From assembly GCA_023399095.1 (NCBI GenBank), contig JAEWQS010000100.1, positions 1 through 54,986 of the forward strand: a stretch of DNA of 54,986 nucleotides, read 5' to 3'. The position numbers and the translations under genes were made by a program. Within the stretch, counting starts at the first letter, position 1, and the number at the start of each line of letters is the position of its first letter. Below, piece by piece: positions 16,469-25,798 of this stretch. The notes below the pieces were generated by a model. It saw nothing but the letters and a program-made list of their open reading frames with translations. It did no database searches and had not been told where the DNA came from. Source of the DNA: Bacillota bacterium. GTDB lineage: Bacteria; Bacillota; Clostridia; Christensenellales; SZUA-584.

Positions 16469-17923
16469 ATGCAGGTTTCACAAATGATGGAGGGGCTGAC
16501 GTTTGACGATGTGCTGCTTATACCGCAAAAAAGCACACTCGTTCCGTCGCTGATTTCAGTTAAGACGCGGCTCACAAAGAAGGTGAGCTTAAACATTCCG
16601 ATCATGAGCGCGGCCATGGATACGGTCACCGAAGCGCGTTTGGCCATTGCGCTGGCCAGAGAAGGCGGCGTGGGCATCATTCACAAGAACATGTCGATAG
16701 AAGAACAGGCTTCGCATGTGGATAAGGTCAAAAGAAGCGAGCATGGCGTCATCACCGATCCGTTTTCGCTGTCTCCCGAACACCTTGTTTCCGATGCGAA
16801 CGCGCTGATGGAGCGTTACCGAATCTCCGGCGTTCCGATCACCATAGGCGGCAAGCTCGTTGGCATACTCACCAACAGGGATCTGCGCTTTGAAACAGAC
16901 TATACCAGAAAAATCAGCGAGGTCATGACATCCAAAAACCTCGTGACCGCACACATCGGCACCACATTGGCCGAAGCCCAGGAAATACTCGGACGACACA
17001 AAATCGAGAAATTACCACTCGTCGATGAAGACGGGATGCTTAAGGGTTTAATCACCATTAAGGATATAGAAAAAACCATACAATACCCGCATTCTGCAAA
17101 GGATCAAAACGGACGGCTGCTTGCAGGCGCGGCGCTTGGCGTCACGGCCGATATTATCGACCGTGCGTCGGCATTGGTCGCAGCCAAGGTGGATGTTGTG
17201 ACAATCGATTCCGCGCACGGCCATTCCAAGAACGTGCTGGACGCGGTGGAAAAGCTAAAATCGCATTTCCCGGACCTTCAGGTTATCGCAGGCAACGTGG
17301 CGACTGCCCAAGGCACCATCGATCTCATCAAAGCGGGCGCGGATAGCGTCAAAGTCGGCATAGGTCCCGGATCGATCTGCACCACACGCGTGATCGCGGG
17401 CATCGGCGTCCCGCAGTTTACCGCAGTGCTTGCGTGTGCAGAAGCTGCCGCAAAATATGATATTCCCGTCATTGCAGACGGCGGTATCAAGTTCTCGGGC
17501 GATATCACCAAGGCGCTTGCGGCGGGTGCGTATGCCGTCATGATCGGCAGTCTGTTTGCGGGCACCGAAGAGAGCCCCGGCGATTCGGAAATCTATCAGG
17601 GCCGCAGCTTCAAGGTATACCGCGGCATGGGTTCACTCGGGGCGATGCAGAAGGGCAGTAAAGACAGATATTTCCAGGAGAAAGCCGACAAGCTGGTGCC
17701 CGAGGGTGTTGAAGGCCGCGTGCCTTACAAAGGACCTTTAAGCGATACGGTGTTCCAGATGGTTGGCGGACTCAAGTCCGGCATGGGCTATTGCGGCGCT
17801 GCAGACCTTGCCGAGCTGAGAGCAAACGCGCAGTTTATTAAGATCACAGGTGCCGGGCTTACGGAGAACCATCCGCATGATATATACATCACAAAAGAAG
17901 CACCAAATTATACGGGAAGGTAA
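16469..17923 (+). CDS. guaB: IMP dehydrogenase
   Basis: A 484-residue enzyme that oxidises IMP to XMP with NAD+, the committed step of GMP synthesis. The catalytic loop GPGSICTTR (299-307) places the nucleophile at Cys304. Two CBS domains (about 92-205) interrupt the TIM barrel after the AMDTVTEARLAIALAREGG segment, as usual. The later flap region contains KGSKDRYFQ. The ATG at 16469 has GAAAGGCGG about eight bases upstream and fits the family start (MEGLTFDDVLLIP close behind). guaA begins three bases after its stop, so the two form an operon. Confidence 0.97.
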   Translation: MQVSQMMEGLTFDDVLLIPQKSTLVPSLISVKTRLTKKVSLNIPIMSAAMDTVTEARLAIALAREGGVGIIHKNMSIEEQASHVDKVKRSEHGVITDPFSLSPEHLVSDANALMERYRISGVPITIGGKLVGILTNRDLRFETDYTRKISEVMTSKNLVTAHIGTTLAEAQEILGRHKIEKLPLVDEDGMLKGLITIKDIEKTIQYPHSAKDQNGRLLAGAALGVTADIIDRASALVAAKVDVVTIDSAHGHSKNVLDAVEKLKSHFPDLQVIAGNVATAQGTIDLIKAGADSVKVGIGPGSICTTRVIAGIGVPQFTAVLACAEAAAKYDIPVIADGGIKFSGDITKALAAGAYAVMIGSLFAGTEESPGDSEIYQGRSFKVYRGMGSLGAMQKGSKDRYFQEKADKLVPEGVEGRVPYKGPLSDTVFQMVGGLKSGMGYCGAADLAELRANAQFIKITGAGLTENHPHDIYITKEAPNYTGR

Positions 17924-17926
17924 TCA

Positions 17927-19459
17927 ATGAGAGAGACAATACTCGTTCTGGATTTCGGCGGACAATACAACCAGCTGATTGCTCGTCGCGTGCGTGATCT
18001 GCAAGTTTACGCAGAGATATTGCCGTGCGATGCATCGCTGGAAAGAATACTGGAATATAAGCCTATCGGCATCATATTCACAGGCGGCCCGAGCAGCGTG
18101 ACGGATGAAGACGCGCCGATGTGTGATGCGCGCCTTTTTGACGCGGGTATACCGATTCTTGGTATCTGCTACGGCAGTCAGCTTATGGGCAGCATGCTGG
18201 GCGGCAGCGTCAAACGCGCAGAGCGCCGCGAATACGGCAAGACGGACATTCACTACGACACGGGCAGTGCGCTGTTTAAGGGTTTGGACGAAGATTCCGT
18301 CTGTTGGATGAGCCACACCTATTATGTGGACAACCCGCCGGAGGGTTTTTCGATTATCGCATCCACGCAGAGCTGCGAGGTGGGGGCGTTTTGTCATACG
18401 GAGCGCGGCCTTTACGGTGTGCAGTTCCATCCCGAAGTGGTTCACACGCGTTTTGGCAAAGAAATTCTGCACAACTTTCTATATGAGGTTTGCCACGCAA
18501 GCGGCGGCTGGACAATGGAGAATTACGTGGACACTGCTGTGGCGGACATTCAGCGTCGCGTGGGCGATGGACGCGTGCTGCTCGGTCTCTCGGGCGGCGT
18601 GGATTCATCCGTGGCGGCGGTGCTGCTCGACAAAGCGATCGGCAAACGCCTGACATGCATATTCGTGGATCACGGCCTGCTTCGCAAGGACGAAGCGAAG
18701 CAGGTGGAGGAGACATTCTCGGGCGCTTACGACATGAATCTTGTGTGTGTGGATGCGTCCGACCGGTTCTTAAGCAGGCTTGAGGGCGTGACAGAGCCGG
18801 AGGAAAAACGCAAGATCATCGGCGAAGAGTTTATCCGTGTGTTTGAGCAGGAAGCCAACAAGATCGGCAAAGTGGATTTTCTTGCGCAGGGTACGATATA
18901 TCCCGACGTGATTGAGTCTGGGAAGGGTCATGCGGCAGTGATCAAGAGCCACCACAATGTGGGTGGACTGCCGGATGCTGTGGATTTTGAAGAGATCATT
19001 GAACCGCTGCGCGAGCTGTTTAAGGACGAGGTGAGGGCGCTTGGCGAGGCGCTGGGCATGCCGCACCATATCGTCTGGCGACAGCCATTCCCGGGGCCCG
19101 GTCTTGCGATCCGCATTATCGGTGATGTAACGCGTGAGAAAGTGACAACCTTGCAGCTGGCCGATGCCATATTCCGTGAAGAGATCGCGTTTGCGAACCT
19201 CGATTCGGAAATCTGGCAGTATTTTGCGGTGCTCACCAATATGCGCAGTGTTGGTGTGATGGGCGACGAGCGTACGTACGACCATACCGTTGCGCTTCGT
19301 GCTGTGACAAGTGTGGACGGTATGACTGCCGACTGGGCACGTATCCCGTACGACGTGATGGAGAAGATAAGTGGCCGCATTATCAACGAAGTGCCGGGCG
19401 TAAACCGCATCTGTTACGATGTGACGTCAAAGCCGCCTGCGACCATCGAGTGGGAATGA
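17927..19459 (+). CDS. guaA: GMP synthase (glutamine-hydrolysing)
   Basis: A 510-residue two-domain enzyme that aminates XMP to GMP. The N-terminal class I glutamine amidotransferase has nucleophile Cys81 in GICYGSQLMG and the FHPEVVH His/Glu pair. The ATP pyrophosphatase domain has the P-loop LSGGVDSS at 221-228. The dimerisation domain ends with the conserved KPPATIEWE. The ribosome site (GGAAGGTAA) overlaps the end of guaB, and only three bases separate the genes. Nothing is atypical. Confidence 0.98.
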   Translation: MRETILVLDFGGQYNQLIARRVRDLQVYAEILPCDASLERILEYKPIGIIFTGGPSSVTDEDAPMCDARLFDAGIPILGICYGSQLMGSMLGGSVKRAERREYGKTDIHYDTGSALFKGLDEDSVCWMSHTYYVDNPPEGFSIIASTQSCEVGAFCHTERGLYGVQFHPEVVHTRFGKEILHNFLYEVCHASGGWTMENYVDTAVADIQRRVGDGRVLLGLSGGVDSSVAAVLLDKAIGKRLTCIFVDHGLLRKDEAKQVEETFSGAYDMNLVCVDASDRFLSRLEGVTEPEEKRKIIGEEFIRVFEQEANKIGKVDFLAQGTIYPDVIESGKGHAAVIKSHHNVGGLPDAVDFEEIIEPLRELFKDEVRALGEALGMPHHIVWRQPFPGPGLAIRIIGDVTREKVTTLQLADAIFREEIAFANLDSEIWQYFAVLTNMRSVGVMGDERTYDHTVALRAVTSVDGMTADWARIPYDVMEKISGRIINEVPGVNRICYDVTSKPPATIEWE

Positions 19460-19557
19460 TTTGAACAGCGAGAAAAGCCAGTAACTATGTGGCCTTCCAG
19501 CTCCTCAAGTGGCCTCGTGGAAACGTTTTGGCAACATTGATTGTATTATCCATATAA

Positions 19558-19592
19558 AAGAGCTAACTGATTTTGAGTGTCAGTTAGCTCTT
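19558..19592. terminator. Strong hairpin after guaA (terminator-like)
   Basis: The perfect stem AAGAGCTAACTGA / TCAGTTAGCTCTT has a nine-base loop. The sequence after it (attgtctattt) is only moderately T-rich, so termination is probable rather than certain. It may serve both this gene and the convergent lipoprotein gene. The rest of the ~240-base spacer shows nothing recognisable. Confidence 0.55.
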
Positions 19593-19698
19593 ATTGTCTA
19601 TTTAGGGTAGTTCAGCTGTTTTCAAAGGAACAATTACAGTAATGCCAAAGAAGGCGTCTCACTAAAAAAACTGAATAATATAATACTACGCAATCATA

Positions 19699-20526
19699 TT
19701 AACTGATACACATTATAGAATTGTCCCCATCTTTTTCACGTGAGAAAAAAACCACATTCCTGTCATTAAAATTGTATTCGATTTTATAAGCTGTATTTAT
19801 CGGAATCTCGGCCCAGGTTTGAATAAAACTCGTTTCCCCAAGTATCTCCTGAATTTCTGAAAAATTCATTCCCGATTTTGCACCGTTAATTTCTATTTTG
19901 TCTGTACAGTATACATGTGTCACTTTACCACTCTCTCCAAAAGACACGGTAAGCCCCCTGTCACTGTATAAGAACCCTTCCATATAACCATCATAGTCGA
20001 TATAGACTGTGTTATAGTTCTCGCCAAATTTTTGTTCTACCTCTTCCGCCGACATACCTATAGTATCAAAAATATCTTTTAAAACTGTGGTTTCTGATGC
20101 TATTATCTCCGTGACCTCACGCGCTTCTCCAGATTCTTCATCAGACGAAATGGTTTCAGTTTCATCGGATTCCGTGACCACCAAGGGATTCTCGGTATCC
20201 AGTTCGCCACCCATAGCGATGAATACATTCCCTTCCTTTTCGTCTATATAATAAGCAGCAGTCATCCTGTTTGCAAAAATAGCCTCAATAAAGTAATATC
20301 TTACGTTGTCAACGACTTTGTCCATTTCAGGATATGAATTAATATCCATATCACCTGTGTCGTTGCTGATATTCTTTATTGTTTGTATTGCCTGGTCTCT
20401 GGTAATATTTCCGTTGGAAGCATTTTTCCCATCCGGATTTTGAATACCGCCGGGTACATGACATGCGGAAAACAATACAACAATAGCAATTAGTAGAAAT
20501 AACCCAATTCGTACTTTCATCCGCAT
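19699..20526 (-). CDS. Lipoprotein of unknown function
   Basis: A 275-residue secreted lipoprotein. A basic N-terminus and hydrophobic core lead to the lipobox LFSAC, with the lipidated Cys near residue 22. The mature part has a Thr/Glu/Ser-rich acidic linker (about 115-145) and a C-terminal domain of about 110 residues with the pattern GMNFSEIQEILGE. That pattern recalls the small SmpA/BLIP-like or DUF4309-type folds found in many Firmicute lipoproteins. The ATG at 20526 is preferred because AAGGTGAAG lies just upstream; a GTG four codons earlier is possible. It is divergent from the sugar ABC operon. I cannot assign a function. Confidence 0.75.
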   Translation of the reverse strand: MRMKVRIGLFLLIAIVVLFSACHVPGGIQNPDGKNASNGNITRDQAIQTIKNISNDTGDMDINSYPEMDKVVDNVRYYFIEAIFANRMTAAYYIDEKEGNVFIAMGGELDTENPLVVTESDETETISSDEESGEAREVTEIIASETTVLKDIFDTIGMSAEEVEQKFGENYNTVYIDYDGYMEGFLYSDRGLTVSFGESGKVTHVYCTDKIEINGAKSGMNFSEIQEILGETSFIQTWAEIPINTAYKIEYNFNDRNVVFFSREKDGDNSIMCIS

Positions 20527-20703
20527 TTTCACCTTCACCTTACTTATATAAATATTTTAACTAAGTGTTTTTATAATACAACCCAAAAATAGTATATTCA
20601 AGATATTTTTTCGACTTAAACAGAAAATGAATACTTTGCCCTTCGATGCTTTTCCTAAAGAATTTTTTTTATTTAATAATATAAAACACAAATACTTTAA
20701 CTA

Positions 20704-20732
20704 TTGACGAATGTCATGGAATATAATATTAT
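20704..20732 (+). promoter_or_regulatory. Sigma-A type promoter for the sugar ABC operon
   Basis: TTGACG (20704-20709), a 17-base spacer and TATTAT (20727-20732) lie 128 bases before the binding-protein start. The surrounding divergent spacer (20527-20859) is very A+T-rich. Confidence 0.45.
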
Positions 20733-20803
20733 TAATTTACATTTGTAATGAAAATTGTCACTTGCTTCTCAAATAGATTTATCTACGTAAATTATAGGGC
20801 AAT

Positions 20804-20822
20804 AATCGTTTCTATAACGATT
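20804..20822. promoter_or_regulatory. Operator-like inverted repeat before the binding-protein gene
   Basis: The arms AATCGTT / AACGATT are separated by five bases and lie about 37 bases before the start codon, downstream of the promoter candidate. A repressor site for the sugar operon is a reasonable guess; no regulator gene is adjacent. Confidence 0.4.
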
Positions 20823-20859
20823 TTGCATAAAAACAAATAGATATGGAGGGATTCTAGAC

Positions 20860-21933
20860 ATGAAAGGTTTTAGAAAGGCAGTAATCATGTTATTGCTAGT
20901 GGTGCTTGTAGCTTCTATGCTGGTTGCATGCAGTACCGGCGCACAGACGACAGCACCAGCGGCGCAGAATGGCAGTGAGGTCAAGGAGTTCAAAGGTTCA
21001 CCCGATGAAACGTATTACATGAACGTAATGGTGTCAGGAGTTGAATACTGGTTTCCCGTGTATGAAATGTTCAAACAGGCTGGACAGCAATTAGGTGTTA
21101 AAACTGTTTACAGCGGAACCCCTGAATATGATGTCACACAACAGATTGCCAGCTTTGAACAGGTTCTTGCAAAGAAGCCGGCCGGCATCTATGTTCATCC
21201 AATGAACGCAGACGCTTTCATCGAGCCCATCAATAAGGCTATTGATTCTGGCGTTGCAATTGCAACTTTTGCTGCTGACTCACCGAAGAGCAACCGCAGA
21301 GTTTATATCACATCAGACAACGTAAATGAAGGCAATGTGGCAAGTGACATCGTATGTAATGAAATTGGTTTGAAGGGCGAAATCGCCTGTACCGAAAATC
21401 CGGGACAGAGCAACCATGACCTTTATATTAAGTCATTCATTGCGAATGTTGAAAAGAACTATCCGGATGTAAAGATTGTTAACCGTACAGCCACCAACCA
21501 GGATACTGCAAAGGCATACGAGGCAGCTCTGGCTACATTGCAGGCAAATCCGAACCTCAATGCTTATATTACCCCCGAAGCTGCGTCAGCGCAGGGCGTA
21601 TTCCAAGCTGTCAAGGAAAGCGGTTTAGATGTAATGGTGCTCACAAGAGACCTTAACATTTCGATTCTTGATGCTATCAAAGCTGGCGATATCTGGGGCG
21701 CTGTGAATCCTGATCAGGGAACTCAAGGTTATATGGGTATGCTTTCACTGTTCCTCTTAAAGCATAGTGATATGATGGATCCTATGAGTGACTACGAAAT
21801 GAAAGGTGTCAGCCCGCTGAACCTTCCGTTCGTTGATAACGGCATGAACATGGTTACCAAAGAGAACGCAGACGCTTTCTACTGGGATAAATACCTTGAA
21901 TCGCGTCCGTGGTCAAAGGGAATTGAAGAATAA
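20860..21933 (+). CDS. Sugar ABC transporter substrate-binding lipoprotein (RbsB-like)
   Basis: A 357-residue type I periplasmic-binding-protein fold. A signal peptide (1-23) ends in the lipobox LVAC, and a short Thr/Ala/Gln-rich linker follows. The mature domain shows the usual order of the ribose/galactose family: strand MNVMVSGVEYWF, hinge segment with KPAGIYVHPMNADAF, then PNLNAYITPEAA and IKAGDIWGAVNPDQGTQGY near the end. The exact sugar cannot be read. GGAGGG lies nine bases before ATG 20860. A perfect 16-bp hairpin separates it from the ATPase gene and probably sets higher expression of the binding protein. Confidence 0.9.
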   Translation: MKGFRKAVIMLLLVVLVASMLVACSTGAQTTAPAAQNGSEVKEFKGSPDETYYMNVMVSGVEYWFPVYEMFKQAGQQLGVKTVYSGTPEYDVTQQIASFEQVLAKKPAGIYVHPMNADAFIEPINKAIDSGVAIATFAADSPKSNRRVYITSDNVNEGNVASDIVCNEIGLKGEIACTENPGQSNHDLYIKSFIANVEKNYPDVKIVNRTATNQDTAKAYEAALATLQANPNLNAYITPEAASAQGVFQAVKESGLDVMVLTRDLNISILDAIKAGDIWGAVNPDQGTQGYMGMLSLFLLKHSDMMDPMSDYEMKGVSPLNLPFVDNGMNMVTKENADAFYWDKYLESRPWSKGIEE

Positions 21934-21953
21934 TATTTTCAATCGTTTACAGA

Positions 21954-21986
21954 AGAGCGGCGATATTTATTAAATATCGCCGCTCT
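21954..21986 (+). terminator. Intercistronic hairpin (attenuator or mRNA-stabilising)
   Basis: A perfect 16-bp stem (AGAGCGGCGATATTTA with its complement) has a one-base loop on paper. It lies 20 bases after the binding-protein stop and 50 before the ATPase start. No T-run follows immediately, so partial termination or 3' end protection is more likely than full termination. Confidence 0.7.
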
Positions 21987-22035
21987 ATAAGGTTTTTACA
22001 GAATGCAATCCATAAGTAAGGTGGTGTTTCCTTTG

Positions 22036-23538
22036 ATGGAACAGCAGACAGTACTAGAGGCAAAAAGAATTGAGAAGAGTTTTGGGGCAACAAGGGCTTT
22101 GCGCGGAGTAGACTTTTCACTTAGAAAAGGCGAAATCCATGCACTCGTCGGTGAAAACGGTGCCGGCAAGTCAACTCTAATGAATATAATTGATGGGGTT
22201 TTTCCTGCAGATGCAGGAGAAATATTCATTGATGGCAAACATGTACAGATAAGAAACCCACATGAAGCGCATAAGTTAGGCATAGGCTTTGTCCATCAGG
22301 AAATTGCGCTTTGTCCTCATGTGACTGTTGCCGAGAATATATTCATGTCAGAAATCTACAACAGTAAGAATTTTACCGTTAACTACAAGCAGTTATATGA
22401 AAGAGCTGCCGAAATACTAAAGCCAATGTCTGATATCGATCCGAGAAAGATCGTTAGCGAGTTGAGCGTATCCAATCAGCAAGTCGTTGAAATTGCAAAA
22501 GCATTGTCGATGAACTGCAAGATATTAATACTGGACGAGCCAACATCCACACTGACCGAAAATGAATCTGTCGCTTTATTTAAGATTATGAGAATCTTGA
22601 AAGAAAAGGGTATTGGAATCATATATATCAGTCACAGGATGGCTGAGGTTTTCGGGGAGTGCGATCGTATTTCCATACTTCGGGATGGTTGTTATATTGG
22701 CACATTTGATGTTTCACAGACCAACTCAAAAGAAGTTGTAAGCAGAATGGTTGGCAGAGAAATCAGTGATTTGTATCCCGAAAAAAGCAAGAAAAATACG
22801 AATGAATGCCCAATATTGTTTGAAGCCAAGAATTTTTCTGACGGTGACCGATTTAATAAAATCAGCTTTGAACTCAGAGAAGGCGAAATACTGGGGCTGG
22901 CGGGCCTAATTGGTGCCGGCAGAAGCGAGGTTGCACAAGCGATTTGTGGTCTTCGAAAGAAGATAACAGGAGAAGTTTTTTATAAACAGGAAAAAATCGA
23001 AATTAACAATCCAAAGGATGCGATAGATAATGGAATTGTGTACCTAACTGAAGACAGAAAGTCTTTGGGATTATTCCTTGATCTGAGCATTAAAATGAAT
23101 ATTTCGGCAATGAGAACTCAGAACATTTCAAAAAATGGACTTGTGTATAGGGCTCTTGAAGATAAACAGGGGAATGCTTATGCGCAGATGCTGGGCATAA
23201 AGTGCAACAGCATCGACAAAAACGCATCTTCATTAAGTGGTGGAAATCAGCAAAAAGTACTCATATCAAAGCTTTTAACAGTTAAGCCCAAAGTCATAAT
23301 AATGGACGAGCCAACGCGTGGTATAGACGTAGGCGCTAAGGCGGAAATTCATAAACTATTAAGGAAACTGGTTAATCAAGGGATGGGTATAATAATGATT
23401 TCTTCTGAACTGCCTGAAATTATAGGCATGTGCGATAGAGTTGTCATCATGCACGAAAGCGTTTTGAGCGGAGAGGTCGGCCCGAACGACTTGAATGAAA
23501 GCAAAATTATTCAATTGGCGTCGGGTATAAACGAATAG
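22036..23538 (+). CDS. Sugar ABC transporter ATP-binding protein, two nucleotide-binding domains (RbsA/MglA type)
   Basis: A 500-residue double ABC ATPase that powers import by the adjacent permease. In the first domain, Walker A is GENGAGKST (39-47), the signature is LSVSNQQ and Walker B is LILDEPTS. In the second domain, Walker A is degenerate (GLIGAGRS), as is characteristic of RbsA, MglA and AraG, with signature LSGGNQQK and Walker B VIIMDEPTRGID. ATG 22036 is chosen because AAGGTGGTG precedes it and the family starts a few residues before the first strand. The second gene of the importer operon. Confidence 0.92.
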   Translation: MEQQTVLEAKRIEKSFGATRALRGVDFSLRKGEIHALVGENGAGKSTLMNIIDGVFPADAGEIFIDGKHVQIRNPHEAHKLGIGFVHQEIALCPHVTVAENIFMSEIYNSKNFTVNYKQLYERAAEILKPMSDIDPRKIVSELSVSNQQVVEIAKALSMNCKILILDEPTSTLTENESVALFKIMRILKEKGIGIIYISHRMAEVFGECDRISILRDGCYIGTFDVSQTNSKEVVSRMVGREISDLYPEKSKKNTNECPILFEAKNFSDGDRFNKISFELREGEILGLAGLIGAGRSEVAQAICGLRKKITGEVFYKQEKIEINNPKDAIDNGIVYLTEDRKSLGLFLDLSIKMNISAMRTQNISKNGLVYRALEDKQGNAYAQMLGIKCNSIDKNASSLSGGNQQKVLISKLLTVKPKVIIMDEPTRGIDVGAKAEIHKLLRKLVNQGMGIIMISSELPEIIGMCDRVVIMHESVLSGEVGPNDLNESKIIQLASGINE

Positions 23539-23561
23539 AATTTTGGATGAGGTGTTAAACG

Positions 23562-24581
23562 ATGTCTGAATTAAACTTAAATAATAAACCGGATAATGAA
23601 ATCAATAGCAGTGGCATGCAGAATGCGACATTTATAGAGAAGTTAAGAAATTTCAAGGAGCTCAATCTTATTATTATAATATTCGCAATATGTGTAATAA
23701 TGTCGTTTGCGTCTCCATACTTTCTCACTTGGGATAATATTGAAGCGGTGCTGCTTTCATTTACAACCAACGGTATCGTTGTCATAGGTATGACAGTTAT
23801 GCTTATTGTGGGCGGTATTGACGTTTCGGTAGGCTACACAATGTGTGTGGCTATGTGTGTCTCCGGTTCTCTATTCCTTAATGGATGGAACCCTTGGCTT
23901 GCAAGCCTCGCGGGTCTTGCGACCACCGCGGTTGTGGGACTATTAATCGGATTTTTTGTGACGAAAGTGAGATTAAGCCACCTTATTACGACACTCTCTA
24001 TGCTTGGTATATTAAGGGGGATATGCCTGATCATAACGAAAGGAACACCGTTATCCTTATATCAGCTGCCGGATAGTTTCAAGTTCATGGGCGTCGGCAA
24101 GATAGTAGGAATACCATTTGTCATATTGTTGTTTTTTGTCATTGTGATTCTGTGTGATTTCCTTATGAGAAGGTCCACGCTTATAAGGTCTGTGTTCTAT
24201 GTAGGCAGTAATGAAAAGGCTGCTATGTTCTCTGGTATAAACGTTGCAAAGGTGAAGATATCAGTGGCTGTTCTTTGTTCAACCCTTGCCGGTCTGGCTG
24301 GAATAATTTATATGGCCAGGTTTACGTCGGCTACGCCGACCTTCGGTCAAGGTCTGGAAATGACAGCCATATCAGCAGCGGTTATCGGCGGCGCCAGTCT
24401 GACAGGTGGAAAAGGCACTGTTTTAGGAGCCGTTCTTGGTATAACACTGCTCCAGTTAGTCACTAGCTCAATGGTGTTATTAAATATCAATCCTTACTGG
24501 CAGACATTTATAATCGGTATGATACTCCTGACTGCAATATCACTTGACAGTTTAAGTCAGATGCGAAAAGAAAAAAAATAG
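23562..24581 (+). CDS. Sugar ABC transporter permease (RbsC type)
   Basis: A 339-residue integral membrane protein with about eight to ten hydrophobic helices after a 35-residue polar N-terminus. Conserved RbsC-family segments are GGIDVSVGYTM, GFFVTKVRLSHLITTLSMLG-like, and YVGSNEKAAMFSGINVAKVK with the AVIGGASLTGGKGTVLGAVLG stretch near the end, which contacts the ATPase. ATG 23562 follows GATGAGGTG. It closes the three-gene importer, 23 bases after the ATPase gene. I see no sugar kinase or isomerase linked to it. Confidence 0.92.
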   Translation: MSELNLNNKPDNEINSSGMQNATFIEKLRNFKELNLIIIIFAICVIMSFASPYFLTWDNIEAVLLSFTTNGIVVIGMTVMLIVGGIDVSVGYTMCVAMCVSGSLFLNGWNPWLASLAGLATTAVVGLLIGFFVTKVRLSHLITTLSMLGILRGICLIITKGTPLSLYQLPDSFKFMGVGKIVGIPFVILLFFVIVILCDFLMRRSTLIRSVFYVGSNEKAAMFSGINVAKVKISVAVLCSTLAGLAGIIYMARFTSATPTFGQGLEMTAISAAVIGGASLTGGKGTVLGAVLGITLLQLVTSSMVLLNINPYWQTFIIGMILLTAISLDSLSQMRKEKK

Positions 24582-24709
24582 GTTCATGCCAATGGTCGGG
24601 GTAATTTCATAGTCAAAAGCAAGCAGGAGGTTCAGATCACGGAAGTGATTACCGTTCATTTAATAAGCCCCTGACGCCGAGAACATTCAGAGAGTGTGTG
24701 GGGAATACC

Positions 24710-24746
24710 TGTATTCAGTGCGAGTTTTCAGCCCGCACTGAATACA
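24710..24746. repeat. 13-bp inverted repeat between the importer and the Gld-type exporter operon
   Basis: The arms TGTATTCAGTGCG / CGCACTGAATACA are perfect with an 11-base loop, about 84 bases before the exporter ATPase start. There is no T-run on either strand. It could be an operator or a factor-assisted terminator for the sugar importer. Confidence 0.5.
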
Positions 24747-24829
24747 AAGATACAATTCATGCAGTAAACCCTAATAGTACGTGGGACTTACCAATAAGAT
24801 TGAATTCTCTATATCTGGGGGTGGACAAA

Positions 24830-25795
24830 ATGATTGAGGTTAATAACCTTACCAAGAAGTACGGCAAAAAAATAGGTGTAAAAAATATAAGTTTTACCGT
24901 TGAAAAAGGAGAAATTCTGGGATTACTAGGACCAAACGGTGCGGGCAAGACGACGACTATGAATGTGATTACCGGCTACAGACCTCCATCGGAGGGGAGC
25001 GTTTTAATCGGAGGGTACAATATATCCGAGAAACCGATCGAGGCAAAGAAAAGGCTGGGCTATCTTCCTGAAATACCTCCCCTTTATCCCGATCTCAAAG
25101 TAAAGTCATATCTAAAATTTGTGTGTGACCTCAAAGGCATTAGTAGAGAGAAGAGAGAATCTCATATTCTCGAAGTCATGGATCTTGTAAAAATAACTGA
25201 AGTTAAGGATAGATTAATAAAAAACTTGTCAAAAGGCTATAGACAAAGAGTCGGCCTTGCACAAGCCCTTATTTCCGACCCCGATGTTCTTATTCTGGAC
25301 GAGCCGACGGTAGGACTTGATCCAAAGCAGATTCAAGATATACGATCATTGATCAAGAGCCTTGGAAAAGAACATACCATCATATTAAGCTCCCATATAC
25401 TGGCTGAGGTCAGTGCGGTTTGTGATAGGGTAATCATAATCAACAAAGGGGAAATAGCGGCCATTGATACTCCTGAAAACCTGGCGATGAACATGACTTC
25501 CACTGAATGTTTCCTGACGAGAATAAAAGGGCCGGAAAAACAGATAACGGATGTCATCAAGGGAATAGGCGGGGTCATAAGCGTTGAACAGAGTCGGGAT
25601 AAGAAAGATATAGCAACAGGTTTCTCCAGTTACATCATCGAAAACAAAAAATCAACCGATGTAAGAACACCATTATTCTTTACAATGGCCAACCTCGGTT
25701 ATCCGATACACGAAATGAAATCCGTAGACGTCAGTCTGGAAGATATATTCCTTCAGCTTACGTCAGAGGAAAATGACATTATGGAGGTTGAATAG
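24830..25795 (+). CDS. ABC transporter ATP-binding protein (GldA-like)
   Basis: A 321-residue single ABC ATPase of the export-type group. Walker A is GPNGAGKTT (34-42), the signature is LSKGYRQR, Walker B is VLILDEPTVGLDP and the switch is SSHILAEV. A C-terminal ~100-residue extension (about 225-321) is typical of ATPases paired with ABC-2 permeases. ATG 24830 has GGGGGTGG upstream. The frame is open for 44 codons before this, but that stretch covers the inverted repeat and is unlikely to be coding. The order ATPase, ABC-2 permease, GldG-like and DUF4340 matches the gliding-motility-like exporter cassette found in many non-gliding bacteria. Confidence 0.9.
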   Translation: MIEVNNLTKKYGKKIGVKNISFTVEKGEILGLLGPNGAGKTTTMNVITGYRPPSEGSVLIGGYNISEKPIEAKKRLGYLPEIPPLYPDLKVKSYLKFVCDLKGISREKRESHILEVMDLVKITEVKDRLIKNLSKGYRQRVGLAQALISDPDVLILDEPTVGLDPKQIQDIRSLIKSLGKEHTIILSSHILAEVSAVCDRVIIINKGEIAAIDTPENLAMNMTSTECFLTRIKGPEKQITDVIKGIGGVISVEQSRDKKDIATGFSSYIIENKKSTDVRTPLFFTMANLGYPIHEMKSVDVSLEDIFLQLTSEENDIMEVE

Positions 25796-25798
25796 ACG

